The notes beneath the pieces are model-generated. The model saw only the letters and a program-made list of their open reading frames with translations. It did not search any database and had not been told where the DNA came from. A stretch of DNA of 25,648 nucleotides. It comes from a virus. The position numbers were made by a program, and so were the translations under genes. The stretch lies in IMG/VR virus record IMGVR_UViG_3300046170_000062, positions 1 through 25,648 of that record; one strand, written 5' to 3'. Shown here piece by piece: positions 7,933 to 13,677 of the stretch. Each line of letters starts with the position of its first letter. Position 1 is the first letter of the stretch.

Positions 7933-8628
7933 ATGGACCCCATTACGATTGCGTCAGCTACAGCCAGCTTTGAGGCAATTAAAAGGGGCCTATCGTTAGG
8001 CAAGGACGCTCTATCGCTAAGTGCCGAAATCGGCAAATGGATGACTTGTGCAAGTGATGCCGATCAACAGGCCCGTGAAGCAGCAAATCCCCCCCTTTTC
8101 AAAAAGATGTTCTCCAGCACCAGCGTCGAGGAAGAAGCAATCAACAGCTTCGCCTTAAAGAAGCGCATGGAACAGCAACGAGCAGACTTAAAGACTTGGA
8201 TCGAAATGACGCTGGGTCGCAAGGCTTGGCAGGATCTTTTGGAGGAAGAAGCCACCATAAGAAAGACCCGAAGAGACACACTCTACAAGCAACGTGAGAA
8301 ACGAAGGAAGTTTGTCGAGATAGTTGGTTGGATCGTCATGGGCTGTGTCGCTGCTGGTCTCCTCTACGGTTTCGTAATGTTCCTTAAAGGCCATGCAGCC
8401 AAAGCAGCCACCACACCTGAGCATGTCGTATGTCGATTGGTCGGTTGTGAGAAGATCGATGGGATGCGCTGGTGCGTCTACAGAGGCGCAGGGAACACAC
8501 AAGCCAGCATAATGCTGGAGTTGTCTGAGTGGTTCCCCCGCGAGTTTATGTGCAAATACGATCCCGACGCACCACCCCCACCCAACCTCAGAGATACATT
8601 GAAAGCCATCAAGGAGAGCCAACAATGA
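7933..8628 (+). CDS. Membrane protein with coiled-coil N-terminus, lysis/virion region
   Basis: The 231-residue protein has a helical N-terminus (MDPITIASATASFEAIKRG), a charged coiled-coil region (about 75-130), one clear membrane segment (FVEIVGWIVMGCVAAGLLYG, about 127-150) and a C-terminal domain with four cysteines (CRLVGC, CVYR, CKYDPD). If the N-terminus is cytoplasmic, the Cys-rich domain would be periplasmic and disulphide-bonded. Similar MDPITIA... proteins occur in marine phages near lysis genes without known function. AGAGG precedes the start. The next gene overlaps by ATGA. Confidence 0.7.
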   Translation: MDPITIASATASFEAIKRGLSLGKDALSLSAEIGKWMTCASDADQQAREAANPPLFKKMFSSTSVEEEAINSFALKKRMEQQRADLKTWIEMTLGRKAWQDLLEEEATIRKTRRDTLYKQREKRRKFVEIVGWIVMGCVAAGLLYGFVMFLKGHAAKAATTPEHVVCRLVGCEKIDGMRWCVYRGAGNTQASIMLELSEWFPREFMCKYDPDAPPPPNLRDTLKAIKESQQ

Positions 8629-8825
8629 TACTAAAATATGTTTTCTTAGTAATCGTCATCCTGCCAAGCGGAGAAACCAGTGTTCGCTCCTCGCCAGTAG
8701 ACGCTTGCCCTAACATTCGACTTGTCCACGAAGGCTACGAAAGCCTAGTTGAGTCAGGAGACATTAAGCAGTGGGACGCTCAATGTATTCTCTTTCAGTT
8801 TGAAATACCGAAGGAACAAACATGA
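8625..8825 (+). CDS. Small secreted or membrane-anchored protein
   Basis: The ATG at 8625 overlaps the previous stop, making this start preferable to in-frame ones further upstream inside the neighbouring gene. The 66-residue product begins MILKYVFLVIVILPSGET, a short hydrophobic signal-like segment, followed by a polar domain with two cysteines. It is placed directly before the holin and could act at the envelope during lysis. Similarity to a known spanin is not evident; function unknown. Confidence 0.65.
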   Translation: MILKYVFLVIVILPSGETSVRSSPVDACPNIRLVHEGYESLVESGDIKQWDAQCILFQFEIPKEQT

Positions 8826-9193
8826 TTGCCGCGCTGATCCCCGCTGTCAGTGGGCTACTTGACAAGTTTATACCCGACGCAGATGAGAAAGCTAAGATTG
8901 CCCATGACATCGCAACCATGTCTGAGAAACACGCTCAGGAACTTGCGCTTGCTCAGATCGAAGTCAACAAGGCCGAAGCCAAAGGCAACTGGTTCCAGTC
9001 AAGCTGGAGACCTTTGACTGGCTATGTTTGTGTGTCTGGATTTGCAGTGAACTTCCTTATATCACCCTTAGCTGCTGGCTTTGGCATCGATATTCCACAG
9101 GCTGACACAAGCACTATGCTCCCTGTGCTTATGGGAATGTTGGGCTTAGGTGGCATGAGATCCTTTGAGCGTGTCAAAGGGGTAGGCAAGTAA
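8822..9193 (+). CDS. Holin of 3-TM type
   Basis: The 123-residue protein matches the layout of the 3-TM holin family also found in gene transfer agents: N-terminal IAALIPAVSGLLDKFIPDADEKAKI, described in parts as a hydrophobic start then an amphipathic KAKIAHDIATMSEKHAQE helix, a conserved NWFQSSWRPLTGYVC turn, then hydrophobic segments (GFAVNFLISPLAAGF and MLPVLMGMLGLGGM) and a basic tail RSFERVKGVGK. The role is to form inner-membrane lesions that let the endolysin reach peptidoglycan. It overlaps the previous gene (ATGA) and its stop overlaps the next ATG (TAATG). Confidence 0.8.
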   Translation: MIAALIPAVSGLLDKFIPDADEKAKIAHDIATMSEKHAQELALAQIEVNKAEAKGNWFQSSWRPLTGYVCVSGFAVNFLISPLAAGFGIDIPQADTSTMLPVLMGMLGLGGMRSFERVKGVGK

Positions 9194-9393
9194 TGGCTAA
9201 ATGGGGGCTACATGAGAGGACCACAGAAGAACAAGCGAGGATAAACCATGCCAGAAGTAACTATGGAAAGAGTGTTAGCTTGGAAGCTCCTGCCGAGGCT
9301 GATGATGCTTGGGATGTCGCTATCAAGCTGGCGGGTAGTGGAGTGGTTTATGACTTTAGAGGAGCCAACAAGCCAACAGGCGGCCCTAGTTAG
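9193..9393 (+). CDS. Possible overlapping ORF of unknown function
   Basis: The ATG at 9193 sits on the holin stop (TAATG), which favours translation by coupling. The 66-residue product is polar and unrecognised. Its last 146 bp overlap, in another frame, the small membrane protein at 9248-9451, which I recognise with more confidence. It may be a genuine overprinted gene, or only its first part may be translated. Low confidence. Confidence 0.35.
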   Translation: MAKWGLHERTTEEQARINHARSNYGKSVSLEAPAEADDAWDVAIKLAGSGVVYDFRGANKPTGGPS

Positions 9394-9451
9394 TGTGGTT
9401 ACTGGTGTTCTAGGAGGAGCTTTTGCTGTCTGGTTAGGACATGAAAAGTAA
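9248..9451 (+). CDS. Small two-pass membrane protein, lysis region
   Basis: The 67-residue product has a hydrophobic WKLLPRLMMLGMSLSSWRVVEWFM segment, quoted here in parts as WKLLPRLMML and WRVVEWFM, then EEPTSQQAALVSVVTGVLGG and a C-terminal FAVWLGHEK. I recognise this pattern (LLPRLMM, VEWFM, TTQQ/TSQQA, VVTG) from small membrane proteins near endolysins of marine phages. AGGA lies 9 bases before the ATG. It could be a second holin or antiholin; the role is inferred from topology and position. Confidence 0.75.
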   Translation: MPEVTMERVLAWKLLPRLMMLGMSLSSWRVVEWFMTLEEPTSQQAALVSVVTGVLGGAFAVWLGHEK

Positions 9452-9546
9452 TGGAATGGTGGGAAATGTGGCTAGTTGCCATGATCACAACCAACACTTT
9501 AGTCAACGTCATTAGATGGGCTTTGGATATAAGGAAAAACAAATGA
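9451..9546 (+). CDS. 31-residue single-pass membrane peptide
   Basis: The ATG at 9451 overlaps the previous stop (TAATG), and its own stop overlaps the endolysin start (ATGA). The product begins MEWWEMWLVAMITTNTLV and ends in a basic IRKNK tail: one hydrophobic helix with a positive end. The tight coupling on both sides makes it likely that it is translated. It may tune holin function; that is inference. Confidence 0.6.
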   Translation: MEWWEMWLVAMITTNTLVNVIRWALDIRKNK

Positions 9547-9956
9547 ACAGAGAGCGTATCAGAGAGCAGCTTATATTACATGAGGGGCTCAGGCTGGAGC
9601 CTTATCGATGTACGTCCGACAAGCTCACGATTGGAGTGGGCCGCAACCTAGATGACCGAGGTATCTCAGAGGTAACTGCAATGCAGATGCTCGATGAGGA
9701 CATCGATATCGTCTACGAGGAGCTACAAAAGGTCTTCGAGGACTTCACAGATATGCCAGAGATCGTCCAAGAATCACTGGTCGATCTTGCCTTCAACATG
9801 GGTACTCCGACCTTACTAAAGTTTAAAGCCGCTGTACGGGCCTTAAAAGCCCAGCAATGGGGTACTGCTGCCGACCAGATATTGGATTCGAGGTACGCAA
9901 GACAGGTGGGTCAGAGGGCACAAACTGTCGCTGACAACATAAGATCATGCGGCTAA
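9543..9956 (+). CDS. Endolysin, GH24 lysozyme (muramidase)
   Basis: This 137-residue enzyme cleaves the glycan strands of peptidoglycan. The GH24 active-site pattern E-x8-D/C-x5-T is E14 (LHEGLRL), C23 (YRCTSD) and T29 (LTIGVG), with Cys in the place of the T4 lysozyme Asp, a variant known in the family. The following GVGRNLDDRG and DLAFNMGTPTLLKFK segments are also typical. No signal peptide is visible, so release should depend on the holin. I choose the ATG at 9543, which has AAGGA upstream and overlaps the preceding stop; an in-frame ATG at 9516 would add nine unsupported residues. Confidence 0.9.
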   Translation: MNRERIREQLILHEGLRLEPYRCTSDKLTIGVGRNLDDRGISEVTAMQMLDEDIDIVYEELQKVFEDFTDMPEIVQESLVDLAFNMGTPTLLKFKAAVRALKAQQWGTAADQILDSRYARQVGQRAQTVADNIRSCG

Positions 9957-10114
9957 GGAACCATGTTGCTAAGACACTGAGGGAGGCCAGATACAAACCT
10001 AAAGTGATCAGGAGCAAGAAAGTCTATAATCGTAAAAAGCAAAAAACACCGATACGAGGCCCAATGAGGCTATCGGTGTTTTTTAGTTTTGCGTTAGATC
10101 GGATGATCAGTTAA
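9947..10114 (+). CDS. Short basic phage protein (DUF7230-like) at the end of the late operon
   Basis: The ATG at 9947 lies 10 bp inside the endolysin end. The product begins MRLRNHVAKTLREARYKPKV and is very basic (RSKKVYNRKKQK); short N-VAK-L-x-x-x-R-Y-x-x-x-V proteins of this type follow endolysins in marine phages and match DUF7230-like proteins in my memory. The first about 33 residues carry this pattern; the frame then continues through the terminator hairpin to a stop at 10112-10114, so the C-terminal 22 residues may be non-essential. 55 residues in total; function unknown. Confidence 0.6.
   Translation: MRLRNHVAKTLREARYKPKVIRSKKVYNRKKQKTPIRGPMRLSVFFSFALDRMIS
10041..10084. terminator. 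Bidirectional intrinsic terminator between convergent operons
   Basis: AAAAAACACCGATA (10041-10054) and TATCGGTGTTTTTT (10071-10084) form a perfect 14-bp stem around a 16-nt loop. The A-run and T-run provide a U-tract in both directions, so it can end both the rightward late transcript and the leftward replication transcript. Confidence 0.9.
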
Positions 10115-10127
10115 GAACCTGTGCAGC

Positions 10128-10204
10128 GGTTCCGTAGCTCAACTGGATAGAGCAACTGCCTTCTAAGCAGTAGGTTCGGGGTTCGAGTCCTCGCGGAATC
10201 GCCA
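10128..10204 (+). tRNA. tRNA-Arg (anticodon UCU)
   Basis: A complete cloverleaf of 77 nt including encoded CCA. The acceptor GGTTCCG pairs with CGGAATC (one G-U), discriminator G. The D-arm region GTAGCTCAACTGGATAGAGCA is normal (D-stem GCTC/GAGC). The anticodon stem ACTGC/GCAGT encloses loop CTTCTAA, giving UCU, which reads AGA and AGG. The T-arm is CGGGG-TTCGAGT-CCTCG with one G-U. It lies after the late terminator, and its CCA directly abuts the stop codon of the leftward zinc-ribbon gene, so leftward transcripts run antisense across it. It probably supports AGA-rich phage translation or replaces a host tRNA. Confidence 0.95.
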
Positions 10205-10354
10205 TTACCTTTTAGGATCATAGATGCGTGGTTTGCGCTCTTCCTGTGGTGGTAGTTCCTTGATTGCACAATCAGCACAGATGTACCAACCACTGCGATC
10301 ATAGAAAGCATAGTTCTTTCTACACTTGTCGCACTTGGGTCGCTCTCTTGTCAT
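10205..10354 (-). CDS. Small zinc-ribbon protein
   Basis: The 49-residue product starts MTRERPKCDKCRKNYAFY and has a second pair CADC about 19 residues later; two CxxC pairs at this distance form a zinc-ribbon. Its ATG overlaps the ribonucleotide reductase stop (ATGA), and its stop is directly next to the tRNA 3' end. It is the last gene of the leftward operon. Function unknown; such ribbons often bind nucleic acid or proteins. Confidence 0.75.
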   Translation of the reverse strand: MTRERPKCDKCRKNYAFYDRSGWYICADCAIKELPPQEERKPRIYDPKR

Positions 10355-12303
10355 GACGCGATATCCACGATCTCACATGCTCCAGAAGTACACGCCAAGG
10401 TCTGTGATCCAGAGGTGCTGTCTTCAAGCTCATAGAACCTAAGATCATCCCACACCAGCTTTACAGGCATCTTAGCTTTCATCTCATCATACTCCTCCTC
10501 AGTACATTCTTGGTAAGGAGCTTGAGCGTATGTGTGGTCGGAGTGTGGTAGAAAGCTGATACCACTGCACAGATCGAAGTTCTCATAGACCCATGCGCCC
10601 ACTGCAAGCCACTCAGGATCACGAACTGTGATGGTCACAGATGGTTTATGCTCACACCACTCCTCAGCATAGGTCTTCCAAAGCTCTAGCTGTTCCACGG
10701 CTGTCATCTTGTTTCTTGTGACTGCACCTTTTGGTGACTTAGTTGGAAAGCTAAAAACAGTAGTGCTGTCGGGCTTCATGACATCAGGCTCCGCTGGTAT
10801 CCCCGCATCCTTCAGGAATTGTGTCAGCGGGTCTTTGTTATCGCCCCGCACTGTGCGGATGTAATAGTCAGAATGTCGTGCGTGGATGCCACTAGCACTG
10901 TCAACTAATTGACTGACTGTGCCGGAAGGTTTGACACAAGTAATAGCGGCAGAGACCTCTATTCCCATCTTGTCTGCATACTCTTTGTTAGTATCAATGG
11001 CAGTCTGCTTCATCTCAGCCAACCAGCGTGGGCTATCGACGTTCTTAGACAACACAGGATGATCCATGATTCCTGTCAGAGACACGCCCAGCAGCCGCTC
11101 CTCAGCAGTGTTCTTAGTCCACACTTTGCGAAGGTAAGGCATGTGAGTAAACGTAGCCTGTGCTGTACCAAGGATCGTGGCAAGTCTGACCTTACGCTTA
11201 AGGCTCTCCAGATCATCATGCTCCCGCACGACAACCTCAGTCAGATTGCAGAACTGACCACCAGTACCAGCTAGGTAGTTACCGTTGCTGTCTATCTTTG
11301 GTCCTCTTAGGATGATCTCGCTACATGGGTTTGTGCCCCAAGCATAGCCTGTGTCTCGTCTACCGTTCTTAGCCACATGAGCTTCTGCTGCTACACGGCT
11401 GAAGATACCACGCTCACCAGACTTAGACTCAACCAGAGCAAGCCATTCCCGCATGAATGTCTCCATGTCAGGCTTCTCTGTATAGCAAGCTGAGTTATTA
11501 GCCAAAGCTCGTTGCGGCTCAGTCTCCCACCACTGGCCAGACTTTGCATGGGACATTCTCTGGTCACTTAGGTTGCTGAGGCTGATCATTGCTGATCTGC
11601 GTACACCACCCACAACGACGACCTCACCGATCTTACACATGATGTCATGGACTTCGATGCTATTGAGCTTGCGTCCAGCAGCACCCTTAAACTTGGCGAC
11701 AACAAACTTAAACAGATCATCAAGAGGCTCAGGACCACTGGCGCGGCCCCCAAACGTCTTGAGGCGGCTACCAGCAGGACGTACTTTGCTTAGATCCCAG
11801 CGTGGTATGTCGCCAACATAGAGAAGACTGATGAGCTTACGCAGTGCAGTAGCCCACCCCTCCTTAGAGTCCTTAACCACGATGACATCTTCGCCGTCTT
11901 CGATGGACCCACAGATATCTGGTAAGCAGTTAATAGACTGCCTTTCGACTGAGAACCCAACACCTGTGCCACATAAGAGGATGAACATTGCCTCATCAAA
12001 GGCTCTTGGGTGATCTACAGGCAAATAAGAACAATTATATATACAAGTGTTATCACGATCAGCAGCAACACCAGCGGTCATCAAGGCTCTCATAGATGGC
12101 ATGACCTCTAAGCCAAGTATTGCATCCTCAAGCTCCTCAAGATCAGAGGCTGAGAGGACTACATTGTCACTCTCTGCGAGGTAATCTATGTAACGCTGGA
12201 CTGTCTCAGACCATGTTTCGCGCCTGTTTTCATCTTCAAGCCATCTAGCGTATCTGCTTGTAGCAATAAAGGTCTGGTAGTCTGTAGGCAATAGGTTACT
12301 CAT
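10351..12303 (-). CDS. nrdJ: Cobalamin-dependent ribonucleoside-triphosphate reductase (class II)
   Basis: This 650-residue enzyme makes deoxyribonucleotides with adenosylcobalamin and does not need oxygen or a second subunit. The Cys residues of the monomeric class II family are present: C91 in YNCSYLP, the catalytic N325-P-C327-S-E329 loop, C352 in QFCNLTE, and the C-terminal redox pair C638/C643 (ACTSGACEI). CGTGVGFSVER and VGGVRRSAMISL are further family motifs. The start at 12303 follows GGAGG and gives the family-like MSNLLPTDY; in-frame starts further upstream lie inside the neighbouring gene. Phages with this enzyme would need host or environmental B12. It lies at the end of the replication operon with MazG and exonuclease, so its job is dNTP supply. 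Confidence 0.93.
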   Translation of the reverse strand: MSNLLPTDYQTFIATSRYARWLEDENRRETWSETVQRYIDYLAESDNVVLSASDLEELEDAILGLEVMPSMRALMTAGVAADRDNTCIYNCSYLPVDHPRAFDEAMFILLCGTGVGFSVERQSINCLPDICGSIEDGEDVIVVKDSKEGWATALRKLISLLYVGDIPRWDLSKVRPAGSRLKTFGGRASGPEPLDDLFKFVVAKFKGAAGRKLNSIEVHDIMCKIGEVVVVGGVRRSAMISLSNLSDQRMSHAKSGQWWETEPQRALANNSACYTEKPDMETFMREWLALVESKSGERGIFSRVAAEAHVAKNGRRDTGYAWGTNPCSEIILRGPKIDSNGNYLAGTGGQFCNLTEVVVREHDDLESLKRKVRLATILGTAQATFTHMPYLRKVWTKNTAEERLLGVSLTGIMDHPVLSKNVDSPRWLAEMKQTAIDTNKEYADKMGIEVSAAITCVKPSGTVSQLVDSASGIHARHSDYYIRTVRGDNKDPLTQFLKDAGIPAEPDVMKPDSTTVFSFPTKSPKGAVTRNKMTAVEQLELWKTYAEEWCEHKPSVTITVRDPEWLAVGAWVYENFDLCSGISFLPHSDHTYAQAPYQECTEEEYDEMKAKMPVKLVWDDLRFYELEDSTSGSQTLACTSGACEIVDIAS

Positions 12304-12601
12304 GGCTTGGGTTCCTCCCTTCAAGCTGGTTGATACGCATTTCGCAGTAGCGGATGGCTTTTCTGATATCGTTGATCTCTGATTGAACAGAGTCTTGGTT
12401 TGGGTAGAGCTTGGTCCCTGCTCTGGACACATACTTGATGACGTTACCCACCCAAAAAGAAAGCCCGTTAGACATGATGAAGTCTACGGGCTGGAGCCTG
12501 TGTTGAGCGTAATGCTCTGGTTGTTTTATTGTATCAGGTGGCGGGGGTTTCTCGTAGTGTCGTTCTCCCGCTTTATTCTTCATAAACTCTTCATGCCGCA
12601 T
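12296..12601 (-). CDS. DUF3310 family protein
   Basis: The 101-residue protein contains the DUF3310 core: KQPEHYAQHRLQPVDFI, then SFWVGNVIKYVSRAGTK and a C-terminal helix DIRKAIRYCEMRI. The family is widespread in phages next to nucleotide-metabolism genes; some members are labelled nucleotide kinase without good evidence. It overlaps the exonuclease end by 11 bp and the reductase start by 8 bp, consistent with one translationally coupled operon. The start ATG follows GGGAG. Confidence 0.85.
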   Translation of the reverse strand: MRHEEFMKNKAGERHYEKPPPPDTIKQPEHYAQHRLQPVDFIMSNGLSFWVGNVIKYVSRAGTKLYPNQDSVQSEINDIRKAIRYCEMRINQLEGRNPSHE

Positions 12602-13340
12602 GGCTGGCTCCCGTATAGAGTATTGGTTTCTTCTTCTTAGCGTCCCAATCTTCCCACCTCAGTATTCGAGCAAGACGGGCTTGGGTCAGTGCATCTTCCT
12701 CAGTAAGACCCGCATCTAAATAAGCCTTTTCGACAAGGGACCATGCGGGTCTCTGTCCTAGCAGCTTCTCAGCAGTCTTCGGCCCGTACCCTTTGAGGCC
12801 GGAATAGCCGTCAGTGAGATCCCCTGTGAGGCACTGCATCAAGAAGTGCTTGTCAGCTTCTTCAAGCGATGTATGAAACCGCTCTTGAGACATTGGCCTG
12901 TAGAGCTTTGCTGGGATGCTCTTCATGTCCTTGTCGTCAGACACGATGATGGCTTTGCCCTTGTTCTCAGGCTTAGTGGCTAAGATGCCCATGACATCAT
13001 CAGCTTCGAGGCTAGGCATTGTAATTGTGTCAAAGTGGTGCTTTGCCCAATCAAGCATGGCGATATAGCCAAGAGGCTTTCGGGTCTTTTTCCTGTTACC
13101 TTTGTATGTGCTGCTGACTTGTTTGCGGAAGTTAGATGTAGACGACAAACATAGAAGCACCTTGTCACTGTGGAGAGTTTCTCTGAACGTATCTACTTGA
13201 TCGAAGAACAACTCCTTAGCCAGCTTTAGATCAGTGTCTAAGCTCCACAGATTAGCTCCCTCATCTTCATCCCAGCAGATTTCCTGTTCTGTCGCAGCCG
13301 TGGCCCGATACAGATACAGATCGGCGTCAATCAATAACAT
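12591..13340 (-). CDS. 5'-3' exonuclease (T7 gp6 / flap nuclease type)
   Basis: The 249-residue protein has the motifs of the PIN-like 5' nuclease family: N-terminal LLIDADLYLYRA (metal-binding Asp), YKGNRKKTRKP (substrate arch), LEADDVMGILA and VSDDKDMKSI (metal-binding Asp/Glu cluster), and GDLTDGYSGLKGYGPKTA, a helix-3-turn-helix DNA-binding motif. In T7 the equivalent degrades host DNA and removes RNA primers. Its start overlaps the preceding gene's end by 14 bp. Confidence 0.9.
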   Translation of the reverse strand: MLLIDADLYLYRATAATEQEICWDEDEGANLWSLDTDLKLAKELFFDQVDTFRETLHSDKVLLCLSSTSNFRKQVSSTYKGNRKKTRKPLGYIAMLDWAKHHFDTITMPSLEADDVMGILATKPENKGKAIIVSDDKDMKSIPAKLYRPMSQERFHTSLEEADKHFLMQCLTGDLTDGYSGLKGYGPKTAEKLLGQRPAWSLVEKAYLDAGLTEEDALTQARLARILRWEDWDAKKKKPILYTGASHAA

Positions 13341-13677
13341 TCTCTAGCTCCCTCAAGTATTCGCCACCAAAGTCTGAGAGGTGCCAGATGTTGCCCCACT
13401 CTTCTTCGGATAGCTTAGTTGTGATTAGGTTTTCTGTGGCTGCTACAGCGATCATGGTTGCAGCGTCCCGTGCGAACTTGGACTTTGTGGTGAACCCGCC
13501 AAGCTGGGCTTTCTTCAGAACAACAAACATAGCCAGTAAGGCTTCGTCTGTTCTTTGGTCGATGTCAGTGGGTGTCAGCCCAGCTTCTTCCGACTGCATA
13601 CTCTGCGTCGATTGGGATTCTGAGGCTGTACGCTTCTCCAGCTTCTTTCGCGCATCTTCGAGCGAGATCACCGACAT
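13327..13677 (-). CDS. Conserved phage protein of unknown function overlapping DNA polymerase
   Basis: The 116-residue product begins MSVISLEDARKKLEKRT after AGGAAG, a good ribosome site, and continues with ALLAMFVVLKKAQLGGFTT and a C-terminal HLSDFGGEYLREL, possibly a winged-helix-like end. The first 113 bp lie inside the DNA polymerase gene in another frame. I have seen similar ISLEDA-type proteins between polymerase and exonuclease in marine podoviruses, without a known role. An internal ATG (MQSEE) could be used instead, but has a weaker site. Confidence 0.72.
   Translation of the reverse strand: MSVISLEDARKKLEKRTASESQSTQSMQSEEAGLTPTDIDQRTDEALLAMFVVLKKAQLGGFTTKSKFARDAATMIAVAATENLITTKLSEEEWGNIWHLSDFGGEYLRELENVID

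Noticed and set aside
10111-10311. 66-residue minus-strand frame across the tRNA
   Set aside because: It is the antisense of the tRNA (typical RTRTPNLLLRRQ-like translation) and not a gene.
12420-12440. TGGACACATACTTG inside the DUF3310 gene as a third copy of the 18-bp motif
   Set aside because: Only a partial match and within coding sequence; likely coincidence.
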